A stretch of 64,000 nucleotides of DNA. Source: Akkermansiaceae bacterium (lineage in GTDB: Bacteria > Verrucomicrobiota > Verrucomicrobiia > Verrucomicrobiales > Akkermansiaceae). The notes under the pieces are model-generated. The model saw nothing but the letters and a program-made list of their open reading frames with translations. It was not told the origin of the DNA and did not search any database. Shown in pieces: positions 17,191-26,445 of this stretch; position 1 is the stretch's first letter; each line of letters begins with the position of its first letter. The position numbers and the translations under genes are program-made. The DNA lies in assembly GCA_903908495.1 (NCBI GenBank), contig CAIVSK010000088.1, positions 1 to 64,000 on the forward strand, written 5' to 3'.

Positions 17191-18828
17191 CTATTTCTTT
17201 TTCCGCAGGAAGGGTGGCAGATCGAGGTCCTCGCCGTCCACAACATTGGGCGACTGGCCCTCGAAGCGGCCCCGCGGGGTGGAATCGAAGGACAATTCGT
17301 TCTGCGGGACCTGGGACTTGACGCCGAGTTTGAGCTTGGGTGCCTCGGCCTCATCGTCAAGACCGGCGCTGAACGGGTCGGGCTGAGGTGCGGGCGTGGG
17401 GTCGGCGTCCGGATCGCTGGCGGAATCGGCGTCAGGCGAGGGGGATCTGCCCCAGATGGCCTTGGACGGGATGCTGGAGCGGGCGATGGGCTTGAACACG
17501 TACGGCTTGTCCTCGGGCAGCGGGTCCTCGATGGGAGCGGACGCTGCGGCGGACACCGCGCTATCGCGGGCGGCCGGTTGCGCTGTTTCGGCTGGATCCG
17601 GGGTGGCCGCGGTGGCGGGTTCGGCGGGGGCATCGCCCCCATCAAACAGCGACGGGATGCCGGTCTCCGCAGCTGGGGTCCGCCGCGGCTTGGAGGGAGC
17701 GGGCGCGGCCGGCAGCGCATCCAACGAAACATCGCGGGGCGGGGCCGCTTCTGGAGCGGGAGTCGGCAGCAGGGGGGGGGGCGCCGCCGCGCTGCTTGCG
17801 GAATCCGCGAGGGGAGTTTCCGCGGTGCTGCTGGTGGCGCGCGGGGAGGCGGCCAGCGAGTCTTCCGGCAAGGCGCTGATCAGGGTGACCGACAGGCTGT
17901 CGCCCATGGCGGGATCCACCACCGCTCCGAACAGGACATGCGCGCTCTCCGGTACGAACTTCTGCAGGCGCTGCATGAGGAGTTCAACCTCGTAAAGCGT
18001 TAGGTCCTCGCCGCCGCAGAGGTGGACCAGCACCGTTTGGGCGGCCTTGAGCAGCGCTCCCTGGTCGAGCAGCGGGCTGGCCAAGGCATTGCGCAGTGCA
18101 CTGGCGGCGCGGTCCTTGCCCTTGGCAATGCCAGAGCCGAACAAGCAGCGCGAGCGGTTGGTGCGCAGCGCGCTCATCAGATCGTCGAGGCCGATATTGA
18201 TGAGGCCCGGGCGCACGACCAGGCGGATGACCGCTTTGATCGATTCGCAGACCATGTGATCGGCGGCGGCAAACGCCTCATGAATCCCTTGTTTGGCAAG
18301 CACGAGTTCGCCCATGCGGTTGTTGTCAAAAGTGACCAGGGCATTGGCCAGCACCGCGAGTTCGTTGAGGGTGGTTTCGGCTTGCTCGCGGCGGCGGCGC
18401 CCTTCGAAGGCGAAGGGCATGGTGGCAAACACCACCACAAAAGCCCCTTCTTCACGGGCGATTCTAGTGATGACGGGAGCGGCCCCGGATCCGGTGCCTC
18501 CCCCCAGCCCGACGCAAATAAACACAATGCGCCTGCCCCGCAGCGCGTCGCGGATCTCCGTCTCGGCTTCAAGCATGGCCTGGTGGCCCAACTCGGGGTC
18601 GCCGCCGGCCCCCAGGCCTTTCGTAAGGTCGCGGCCAAGTTGGATTTTTTCCCCGGCCACGCAAGCCGAGAGGGTCCGCACATCGGTGTTGAGCGCAAGC
18701 AGTTCGGCGCCTTCCGTGCCGTCGAGGGCCACGCGTTCGAGCATATTGACGCCGGCGCCGCCGAGGCCGATGATTTTCACGGCGGAGCTGGGAAGGGTTG
18801 GCTGGGGAGTGCGATGGTAGGGAATCAT
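17191..18828 (-). CDS. ftsZ: Cell division protein FtsZ with long disordered C-terminal linker
   Basis: IGLGGAGVNML, VGLGGGTGSGAAPVI, C-terminal LDLPPFLRKKK peptide; adjacent ftsA/ftsQ. Confidence 0.94.
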   Translation of the reverse strand: MIPYHRTPQPTLPSSAVKIIGLGGAGVNMLERVALDGTEGAELLALNTDVRTLSACVAGEKIQLGRDLTKGLGAGGDPELGHQAMLEAETEIRDALRGRRIVFICVGLGGGTGSGAAPVITRIAREEGAFVVVFATMPFAFEGRRRREQAETTLNELAVLANALVTFDNNRMGELVLAKQGIHEAFAAADHMVCESIKAVIRLVVRPGLINIGLDDLMSALRTNRSRCLFGSGIAKGKDRAASALRNALASPLLDQGALLKAAQTVLVHLCGGEDLTLYEVELLMQRLQKFVPESAHVLFGAVVDPAMGDSLSVTLISALPEDSLAASPRATSSTAETPLADSASSAAAPPPLLPTPAPEAAPPRDVSLDALPAAPAPSKPRRTPAAETGIPSLFDGGDAPAEPATAATPDPAETAQPAARDSAVSAAASAPIEDPLPEDKPYVFKPIARSSIPSKAIWGRSPSPDADSASDPDADPTPAPQPDPFSAGLDDEAEAPKLKLGVKSQVPQNELSFDSTPRGRFEGQSPNVVDGEDLDLPPFLRKKK

Positions 18829-18928
18829 GGGGAATAGTTGGTTAGAGAGGGGTCGGGGCGGGTAATCCGGGATTTTATCCCAAGATGGAAATTAGAAACC
18901 ACGGATTACTCGGGCATCGGATTGCGGA

Positions 18929-20143
18929 TTATTTGCCGAAGGGCCAGAACAGTCGGCTGACCTTGCCAAAGAGCCCGGGCGGGGCGGCGCGCTCGGTCTC
19001 GAGAATTTGGGCGTAGCGGATCAGGCCGATGGCGGTGGCGTACTGGGGGTCTTTGAAGCTGGCCTGCACGCCGCTGATCTCGGGCGGTTCGGGCCGATAG
19101 ATATCGCGGCCGAAGATATCATAGGCCAGTTCGCTGAAGCCGCGCATCAGGCTGGTGCCGCCGGTCAGGAAGATGCCGGCGCCGATGGACTTGACGGAAT
19201 CTTCCGGCAAGCGTTGCAGCACCAGGCGCAAGGTTTCCTCGAGGCGCTGGCGGATGATCTCGTTGAGGATGCTGCGGCGCACCTCCACTTCCGCGAACCC
19301 GCGGTCATCCACCAGCTTGGCCATGCCCACTGAACGCGATGGATCGGCCGAGGCATCGCCCTCCATGATCTTGAGCTTTTCCGATTTGGAAAATGGCAGG
19401 CCGGTGACCAGATGGATGTCGTTGGTGACGTGATCGCCCCCCACCGGAATGCAGCCGGAAGCGGCGATCGCCCCGTCCAGATAGAGGGCGTAGTCGGTGG
19501 TGCCGCCGCCGATGTCGATGACCAGCGCACCGCGCTCGCGCTGTTCGTGATCGAGCGCCATTTGCGCCGTGGCGATGGGGGAGAAGACGATGTCATCGAC
19601 TTCGAGCGGGGTTTCGCGCACCAGGCGGATGCTGTTTTGGATGCGCGCGCCGATGCCGTGCACGATGTGAAAATCCGCCTCGACGGTCTTGCCGTAAAGC
19701 CCGGCGGGGCTGGTCTTGTGCTCCAGTTCATCCAGCAAATAATTGCGGATAATCGGGTGAAGGTGAACGTGATCGGGCGGGATGTGAATGTCACGGGCGA
19801 TGGTGCGGGCCTCCTCGACGTGTTCCGGCGCGACGATCGACTGGCCCTCGGGCAGGCGGAAGGTGCCGCGGCTGTTGAGGCCTTGGATGTGCGCGCCGGT
19901 GACGGCCAGGTAGACGCTGCCGATTTCCACATCGCTGGCGTCCTCGGCTTTGACCAGGGCGTCCTTGAGGCAGGCGCGGGCTTGCGGGAAATCGTAGATC
20001 TCCCCCTTGCGCACCCCGGCGGTCTTGGTGGTGCCGATGCCAAGGATTTTAACTGCGGTGTCGGGCCTGACCTCGCCCACAACAATGCAGGTTTTACTGG
20101 TGCCGATTTCCAGTCCGACATGAATTTTCGAGTGGCGTGCCAT
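18929..20143 (-). CDS. ftsA: Cell division protein FtsA
   Basis: VGLEIGTSKTCIVVGEV, DIGGGTTDYALYLDG, FLTGGTSLMRG; dcw context. Confidence 0.94.
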   Translation of the reverse strand: MARHSKIHVGLEIGTSKTCIVVGEVRPDTAVKILGIGTTKTAGVRKGEIYDFPQARACLKDALVKAEDASDVEIGSVYLAVTGAHIQGLNSRGTFRLPEGQSIVAPEHVEEARTIARDIHIPPDHVHLHPIIRNYLLDELEHKTSPAGLYGKTVEADFHIVHGIGARIQNSIRLVRETPLEVDDIVFSPIATAQMALDHEQRERGALVIDIGGGTTDYALYLDGAIAASGCIPVGGDHVTNDIHLVTGLPFSKSEKLKIMEGDASADPSRSVGMAKLVDDRGFAEVEVRRSILNEIIRQRLEETLRLVLQRLPEDSVKSIGAGIFLTGGTSLMRGFSELAYDIFGRDIYRPEPPEISGVQASFKDPQYATAIGLIRYAQILETERAAPPGLFGKVSRLFWPFGK

Positions 20144-20165
20144 TGCGATTGAAGCGGATAGGGGG

Positions 20166-21446
20166 TCAGTTCCGGTTGAGGAGGGCTTTCATGTCGCGGT
20201 TGCGGCGATCCTGCCGGCCGGTTTGGAGAGTCGGTTCGGCTACCGGCACGGCCTTCGGCGGCGCGGTCTTCAGTGGCACGGACTTCAGTGGCACGGCCTT
20301 CGGCGGGGTGGCCTTTGGCGGGGTGGTCTTCGGCGGCACGGTCTTCAGCGGCACGGTCTTTGGCGGGGTGGTCTTCGGCGAGGCGGCCTCCGTGTTGGCG
20401 GCGGCGGGCAATACTGCTAGTTTCGCAGGGGGACTGGCATCCTGCCTGTCTTGGTCGGCGGGCTTCCAGCCTGTTGTTTCATGAGCAGACAGGCTGGAAG
20501 CGCTGTCTTCCCTCACAGGCGGGATGCCTGTTTTCCGGTCAGAGAGCGCGCCGCCGCCAGCATTGGACGCGATGGCGACGGTGACCGGGACGTTTTCCTT
20601 GGGAATCAAATTGATGGTGGCGATGACGTAGCCCTTGGTTTCGGCATGATTGAGGGCGGCGCGCAGGTTGGCCATTTGGCGCGCATGGTCGCCCAGACCG
20701 AGGGTGGCGACGGTGCCTTCGCGGGTGGTTAGGGCGAGCGACCAGGCGTTGGCTTGTTTGATTGAATCGATCCAATGGCCAGCGTCCGGATCGCTGGCGC
20801 GGGCACTGGTCAGCAGGCGGGTGCAGCGCTGCAACTCGGGTTGCAGGATTTTCTTGCCAACGGCGATGGCCTCCTTGTCGCGGGCGGGTAGCAGAATGAT
20901 GGGCAGGGCACCGGCTGCCTCGAACTGGCGGGCGGGACACGGATAGGCGATGTCATGGTCATCCACCAGCATCGCCCCGACCTGCCGCGCGGCGGGGAGG
21001 CCGGCGTCCGGGCAGGCGATCCAGGCCAGCGGTGTGCGGGCGGTGACGCGCACCACCAGGGTGCCGGGCAATTGCCGCTCGACCCGTGCGGCGGAGATTT
21101 GCGGAAGCGCGGCGAGGGATTTGGCGATGGCCTCCCGATCCAGCCGAAACAGGTTGGAGCGCAGGTCGATGCCAGTGAGTTTGACAAAATCCAGTTCGTC
21201 GATGGCCGGGTTGGGATTGAGGTCGACCGCTTGCAAACGGAAATCCGCGTTGTCGTAAAACGCCCAGCGGACACCCAGCCGGACGCCCCAGGCGGACCCG
21301 CCGAGGAGGGCCAGCAGGCACAGCGGCTTGAAACTGCGAAACAACAACTTGAAAAAGCCGATGCGCAACATCCGGGAGGACCACACGCGGGCATGCAGCA
21401 CGTTGTCGCGGGCAATGCTGCGGGATTTGTTAGTGCGGCGGCTCAT
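20166..21446 (-). CDS. ftsQ: Cell division protein FtsQ-like with PPK-repeat C-terminal extension
   Basis: N-terminal TM, POTRA-like region (FRLDREAIAKSLAALPQISAARVERQLPGTLVVRVTARTPLAWI); between ddl and ftsA. Confidence 0.8.
   Translation of the reverse strand: MSRRTNKSRSIARDNVLHARVWSSRMLRIGFFKLLFRSFKPLCLLALLGGSAWGVRLGVRWAFYDNADFRLQAVDLNPNPAIDELDFVKLTGIDLRSNLFRLDREAIAKSLAALPQISAARVERQLPGTLVVRVTARTPLAWIACPDAGLPAARQVGAMLVDDHDIAYPCPARQFEAAGALPIILLPARDKEAIAVGKKILQPELQRCTRLLTSARASDPDAGHWIDSIKQANAWSLALTTREGTVATLGLGDHARQMANLRAALNHAETKGYVIATINLIPKENVPVTVAIASNAGGGALSDRKTGIPPVREDSASSLSAHETTGWKPADQDRQDASPPAKLAVLPAAANTEAASPKTTPPKTVPLKTVPPKTTPPKATPPKAVPLKSVPLKTAPPKAVPVAEPTLQTGRQDRRNRDMKALLNRN
20235..20405. 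repeat. Short tandem repeat encoding (T/V)PPK(T/A)VPLK-type repeats
   Basis: Repeated units such as ggcacggtcttcagc / ggcggggtggtcttc (about 15 bp) encode TPPKTVPLKTVPPKTTPPKATPPKAVPLKSVPLKTAPPKAVP. Confidence 0.75.
20436..20528. repeat. REP-like nested palindrome inside ftsQ coding sequence
   Basis: Inner perfect IR GCTTCCAGCCTGT (20462-20474) / ACAGGCTGGAAGC (20489-20501); outer IR GGCATCCTGCCTGT (20436-20449) / ACAGGCGGGATGCC (20515-20528), 13/14 matched. Confidence 0.8.
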
Positions 21447-21478
21447 GGCGGGGCGGGGTGGGTGGGGCTGGCGCGGGA

Positions 21479-22402
21479 TCAGGTGGGTTGGCGGAGTTGG
21501 AGCGAGAGCTTGGCGATGGTCAGGCAGAGGTCGGGAAACGAGATGCCGAAGGCCGCCGCTGCCTTTGGCAGCAGGCTCGTCTCGGTCATGCCGGGAATCG
21601 TGTTGGCCTCAAGCACATAGGGGCGGTTGTGCGAATCGAGCAACACATCGACGCGCGAGTAGATCTCGATGCCCAGCGCCCGGTGGGCTGACAGCGCGGC
21701 TTGCTGGACGAGCCGGGTGGTTGCCGCATCCAGCACGGCGGGGCAGTAGTAATCGCTGCCGGCGCTGCCGCTGAGCCAGGGGTATTTGTTAGCCAGATCA
21801 TAGAACCCGCTGCGCGGGGCGATGTGGACGATGGGCAGGGCGGCATCGTCGAGGATGCCGACGGTGAGTTCCTTGCCCTCGATGAATTCCTCAACCAGGA
21901 TGTCATCGCAATAACGCGCGGCATCGGCCATGGCGGCGGCGGCATCCGCCTGCTCGCGAACAATGTGCACCCCCACGCTGGAGCCCTCACGCGGCGGCTT
22001 GACCACAAACGGTGCGGCCAGCGCCGGTAGCCGCGGCCCGCCGGATACGTCGACAATCTCGCCGCGGGGAGTGGGGACCTGGCCGGCCAGAAAGGCGGCT
22101 TTGGCGAGATTCTTGTCGAAGGCCAGGCGGCTGCTGGCGGCCCCCGCACCGGTGTAGGCGACGCCCATTTTGTCTAGCAATTCCTGCAGTTGTCCGTCTT
22201 CGCCAAAGGTGCCATGGATGACGTTGAAGGCCAGATCGGTGCCGGCCGGCAAGGCGAGGCGGGTGCTGGTGACGTCCACGGCCACGGCGTTGAGGCCGAG
22301 CCCGGTGAGGGCCTTGAGCACGGCGGCACCGGAGGCCAGCGAGATCTCGCGCTCAGAGCCCGGGCCGCCCATCAACACGGCGATTGTTTTTAAACTAAGC
22401 AT
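21479..22402 (-). CDS. ddl: D-alanine--D-alanine ligase
   Basis: VLMGGPGSEREISLASG, KPPREGSSVGVH, EANTIPGMTETSLLPKAA. Confidence 0.95.
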   Translation of the reverse strand: MLSLKTIAVLMGGPGSEREISLASGAAVLKALTGLGLNAVAVDVTSTRLALPAGTDLAFNVIHGTFGEDGQLQELLDKMGVAYTGAGAASSRLAFDKNLAKAAFLAGQVPTPRGEIVDVSGGPRLPALAAPFVVKPPREGSSVGVHIVREQADAAAAMADAARYCDDILVEEFIEGKELTVGILDDAALPIVHIAPRSGFYDLANKYPWLSGSAGSDYYCPAVLDAATTRLVQQAALSAHRALGIEIYSRVDVLLDSHNRPYVLEANTIPGMTETSLLPKAAAAFGISFPDLCLTIAKLSLQLRQPT

Positions 22403-22411
22403 GGGTCTTCA

Positions 22412-24712
22412 TTAGAATTGCGCTTCGTCGTCACCGAGGATTTTCACTTCGGTTTCCAGTTCGATGTGGCGCTGGTGTTGGGCTTGGTGGCGGATGGCTT
22501 CGATGAGGTTGAGGATATCCGTGGCGCTGGCACCGCCCTGGTTGATGATGAAATTGCCATGTATCTCGGACACCGCGGCGTGGCCGACGGTCAACCCCTT
22601 GAGGCCGAGACTATCGACGAGCCTGCCGGCGGCAATCGCCTCGGGATTGCGGAACACGCAACCGGCGGAGGCTGATACGGGCTGGGTGGCGCGGCGTTTT
22701 TCGCGGCACTCGTCCCACCGCTGCTTGATGTTAACGGAGGTGTCCGGCTTGCCTTTGAAAACCGCCTGGAGGGCGAAGTTGCGGCGCAACTCGGCGACGT
22801 TGCGATACTGGGTGACGATTTCCGCGCGTTCGCGGGTGCGGATGACGCCGTCCTCATCCAAGAACGTGACCCGCACGATCTGGTCAAATGTTTCCAGCCC
22901 CATGGCCCCGGCATTCATGCGCAAGGCACCGCCGACATTGCCCGGAATGCCTTCCATCCACTCGAAGCCGCCAATGCCGTGGCTGGCGGCAAAGCTGGCC
23001 AGTTTCTTGAGCCTCACCCCGGCGCCGGCCACGATGAGGCCCCTCCCGTCCAGCGAAACCTCGGAAAACACGCCGCCGGTGGGATGAATCACCGCGCCGC
23101 GGATGCCGCCATCGCGGACCAGCAAGTTCGAGCCGCGGCCCACCACGCGCACCGGGATGCCGCGGGCGCGGCAGTACTCGACCAGAAACGCGAAGCCATA
23201 GAAACTGTGCGGCTCGAGCCAGTATTGGGCAGCCCCCCCCACCAGCAGGGTGGTGTGGCGCTTCATCGGCTCATACAAGCTGCCGGTGATTTCGCCCGGC
23301 GGCATGAGCCCGCACATTTCCTCAAGCACCTTGAGGTCCGCCGCAATCCGGCTGCCGGCTTCGTGGACATTGCCGGCACCGAGGGTCAGCAGCAAGTCGC
23401 CGGGCTTGAGCACATTGCCCACCGCATGATGGGCGGTGGCGAGGTCGGGCACCGAGGTGACCGGCACGATCCCGTGGCGGTGCATCGCGGCGACGAGAGT
23501 CTCGCCGGAAACCCCGTCGATCGGTGCCTCGGAGGCCGGATAGACGTCGGTGATGAACACCCGGTCGGCCGCCTGCAGGACTTTGCCGAAATCCTCGGCG
23601 AGAGCCTGGGTGCGGGTGTAGCGATGCGGCTGGAACAACACGATGAGGCGCTCGGGCTTGAGCGAGCGGGCGGTTTGCAGGGTGGCGGCCAGTTCGCTGG
23701 GATGGTGGCCGTAATCATCGATGATGCGGTAATGGGGCGAGAGGTAGCGGGTCTCGAAGCGGCGTTTGGCCCCGGCAAAGGTGGCCAGCGCGCGGGCGAC
23801 GAGCGCAAACTCGGCCCCGCAACTATCCGCCAGAGCGATGGCGGCCAGGGCGTTGAGGATGTTGTGGTTGCCGGGAATGCCCAATTCAATGTCGCCGAGG
23901 ACGACACCGAGTTTTGTCACGGTGAACGCCGAGGATCCCTTGAGGTCGCGGACGTCCGTGGCGGTGTAATCGGCATCCTCCCACCCGTAGGAAAGTGCGT
24001 TGGCGCGCCCGGCGCAGACGTCGTGGGCCACCGGATCTTCGGCGCAATAGACCAGTTTGCCAGTGGTGTGATCGGCCAGCGTGGTGAAAACTTCGCGGAT
24101 GTGCTCGATGTCCCGGTAGAAATCGAGATGCTCCGGTTCGATGTTGAGAATCACCGCGTGCTCGGGATGATAGAGAACCAGCGTGCCATCGCTCTCGTCG
24201 CCCTCGGCAACCATGTGTTCGCCGTCCGCGATCCAGCGCGCGTTGCTGCCCAAAATCGGAATCTCCGCGCCGACGTAGTGGCTGGGTTTGAGGCCCGCTT
24301 CACGCAAGGCGTGCGCGGTCATGGCCGAGGTGGTGGTTTTGCCGTGGGTGCCGGCAATGATGATGCCCCGCTTGGTGTGCAGGATGGCGGCCAGGCATTC
24401 GGCGCGCCGCAACAGCGGGATGGCGGCGGCCACCGCGGCGGCATAGGCCGGATTGGCCGGCCGGATCGCCGAGGAATAAACCACGATGTCCGCGCCGCTC
24501 ACCGCCGAGGCCGTGTGCGGTGAGGAAAAAATCAGCCCCACCCCCTGCATCCGCTCGGTTTCCGCGCTGGTGACCCGGTCCGAGCCGCTGACCTTGTGGC
24601 CCAGGCCTAACAACAAGAGTGCCAGCCCGCTCATGCCCGAGCCGGCCACGCCGATGAGGTGAATGTGCAACGGCTGGTCTTGCCGGGTGAGACGTTGGGT
24701 GAGATCGGTCAT
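22412..24712 (-). CDS. murC/murB: MurC-MurB fusion: UDP-N-acetylmuramate--L-alanine ligase / UDP-N-acetylenolpyruvoylglucosamine reductase
   Basis: N-terminal MurC (HLIGVAGSGMSGLALLLLGLGHKVSGSD, GTHGKTTTSAM) continuing in frame into MurB (VVGRGSNLLVRDGGIRGAVIH, GIPGNVGGALRMNAGAMG, NFIINQGGASATDIL). Confidence 0.93.
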   Translation of the reverse strand: MTDLTQRLTRQDQPLHIHLIGVAGSGMSGLALLLLGLGHKVSGSDRVTSAETERMQGVGLIFSSPHTASAVSGADIVVYSSAIRPANPAYAAAVAAAIPLLRRAECLAAILHTKRGIIIAGTHGKTTTSAMTAHALREAGLKPSHYVGAEIPILGSNARWIADGEHMVAEGDESDGTLVLYHPEHAVILNIEPEHLDFYRDIEHIREVFTTLADHTTGKLVYCAEDPVAHDVCAGRANALSYGWEDADYTATDVRDLKGSSAFTVTKLGVVLGDIELGIPGNHNILNALAAIALADSCGAEFALVARALATFAGAKRRFETRYLSPHYRIIDDYGHHPSELAATLQTARSLKPERLIVLFQPHRYTRTQALAEDFGKVLQAADRVFITDVYPASEAPIDGVSGETLVAAMHRHGIVPVTSVPDLATAHHAVGNVLKPGDLLLTLGAGNVHEAGSRIAADLKVLEEMCGLMPPGEITGSLYEPMKRHTTLLVGGAAQYWLEPHSFYGFAFLVEYCRARGIPVRVVGRGSNLLVRDGGIRGAVIHPTGGVFSEVSLDGRGLIVAGAGVRLKKLASFAASHGIGGFEWMEGIPGNVGGALRMNAGAMGLETFDQIVRVTFLDEDGVIRTRERAEIVTQYRNVAELRRNFALQAVFKGKPDTSVNIKQRWDECREKRRATQPVSASAGCVFRNPEAIAAGRLVDSLGLKGLTVGHAAVSEIHGNFIINQGGASATDILNLIEAIRHQAQHQRHIELETEVKILGDDEAQF

Positions 24713-25821
24713 GCTGCGGAAAAAGTGGTTTCAATGGCGGCGCACACGCGCTCGGCGGCGTCGGCAATGCCGAGACTGCTGGCCGCCTGGCTCATCCGGC
24801 TGCGGGCGGCCGGATCCCGTAAAATCGAGGTGGCCAGGGCGGCGAGTTTGTCCGCGTCGAGCTCGCGTTCCTGCACCAGCACGGCGGCACCGGCGCGGGC
24901 GTAGACCTCGGCGTTGCGGGTTTGGTGATCGTCGGCGGCGAATGGATAGGGCACCAGGATCGAGGGTCGGCCGGCCAGCGCGATCTCAGTCAGACTCGAG
25001 GCTCCGGCGCGGGCAATGATGAGGTCGGCGATGGCGTAGGCGGATGGCATTTGGTCACAGAAACCGAGCACCTGATAGCCGTCGCGGCCGGCGGCGATTT
25101 GTGTGACGCGGGCACAATCGGAAGTGCCGGCGATGTGCAACACCTGGACGTCTGGCGGCCAGGTGGCGGCGGCCTGGGCGCAGAGTTCGTTGAGGCGGCG
25201 GGCCCCCTGGCTGCCACCGGTGATCACCACGGTCGGCCGCCCGCCATCCAGACCAAAGCTCGCCGCGGCGCTCGCCCGCTCAGGCAGCTGCGCCATTTCC
25301 GCGCGGGCCGGCGTGCCGGTGACGACACTGGCGCGGCCCGGGAAAAACGCCCCGGCCGCCTCCAACCCGAGGAAAATGCGGTCGCAAAACCGGCTGGTAA
25401 GGACGTTGGCGCGGCCCGGGCGGGCGTTGGAATCGTGGATGAACGTCTTGAGGCCCAGCACATGGCCGGCGTACACCGGCGGCAGCGAGGTGAAGCCCCC
25501 CATGCCCAGCACCGCATCCGCACCGAATGCGTGGATCACCCGTTTGCAGTGGCGGACCGACTTCCACAGACGCCACAAAAACGGCAGCATGCGCGGCGAT
25601 AAGGTCGGCGGCTTGGCCACCGCCGGCAGCGTCGCAAAGCGCAGCCGCGCATATTTCGCGCTCGCTTCCGCGTCCACCGGCTTCTCCGATATCAATAATA
25701 ACGCCTCGTGCCCGCGCGCCTCCATCGCCTCCGCCACCGCTATGCCGGGGAAGAGGTGACCGCCTGTGCCGCCACAGGCAATGAGGAGTTTACGGGACTT
25801 GAGCACAAACGATGAAATCAC
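24709..25821 (-). CDS. murG: UDP-N-acetylglucosamine--N-acetylmuramyl-(pentapeptide) pyrophosphoryl-undecaprenol GlcNAc transferase
   Basis: KLLIACGGTGGHLFPGIAVAEAM, ITGGSQGARRLNEL, ARAGASSLTEIALAGRPSILVPYPFAADDHQ. GTG start uncertain (25806 or 25821). Confidence 0.92.
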   Translation of the reverse strand: MISSFVLKSRKLLIACGGTGGHLFPGIAVAEAMEARGHEALLLISEKPVDAEASAKYARLRFATLPAVAKPPTLSPRMLPFLWRLWKSVRHCKRVIHAFGADAVLGMGGFTSLPPVYAGHVLGLKTFIHDSNARPGRANVLTSRFCDRIFLGLEAAGAFFPGRASVVTGTPARAEMAQLPERASAAASFGLDGGRPTVVITGGSQGARRLNELCAQAAATWPPDVQVLHIAGTSDCARVTQIAAGRDGYQVLGFCDQMPSAYAIADLIIARAGASSLTEIALAGRPSILVPYPFAADDHQTRNAEVYARAGAAVLVQERELDADKLAALATSILRDPAARSRMSQAASSLGIADAAERVCAAIETTFSAA

Positions 25822-25933
25822 TAACTGCTGCAGGCTTGCACAAAACCATTCTTGCCACGCCTTGGGGGAGATTTGAAACAAATCTTGATAATCCGGCAAT
25901 CCAGAAAGTGGGCGGATAGAAAATATTTTCCTG

Positions 25934-26170
25934 CTACAAGTGCCGGCGGACCTGATCGGTGACGTACCATTCTTCCACCTTGAGGCGGGCCCACGGGGTC
26001 TTGCGCAGAAACGTGAGGCTGGATTTGACGCTCGGATCAAACAGAAAACAACGAATCGGAATGCGCCGCGCCATTTCTTCCCACCCGTGCTGGTCCACCA
26101 AATACATCACAATCGATTCCAAGGTGATGCCATGCAACGGGTCATTGGGATGGGATGCGGGCGAGGGCAT
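25934..26170 (-). CDS. VF530-family (DUF2132) protein
   Basis: [62 protein letters not shown]. Confidence 0.85.
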   Translation of the reverse strand: MPSPASHPNDPLHGITLESIVMYLVDQHGWEEMARRIPIRCFLFDPSVKSSLTFLRKTPWARLKVEEWYVTDQVRRHL

Positions 26171-26445
26171 GCAGCGGCGGGGCTGGGGGTTGGCGGGCGG
26201 CCTTGCGCTGCCGGCAACCGCCGCACACCTGCAAAACCACCGCACCCCAAGTAAACTCCAATCGCATCCCCCTGCACAAGCATTATCCGCAGCAACCGCT
26301 CCAGCCGTCCACCCCGTGGAATCCCCCCCACCACCGCCCCCGAAAAAATCCCCTCTGGAATATAATTTGTTCGCTTGAACACTTTTTGCTTGCAAGGCCG
26401 CCGATTCCGGCGTAAAAGACAGATGCATTCTAACCAATCAATCCG

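Noticed and set aside
26171-26445. Sigma70-like promoter TTGCAA-17-TAAAAG upstream of the Whirly-like gene
   Set aside because: Plausible spacing but a weak match to consensus, and the sigma factor consensus of this lineage is unknown; not reported as a feature.
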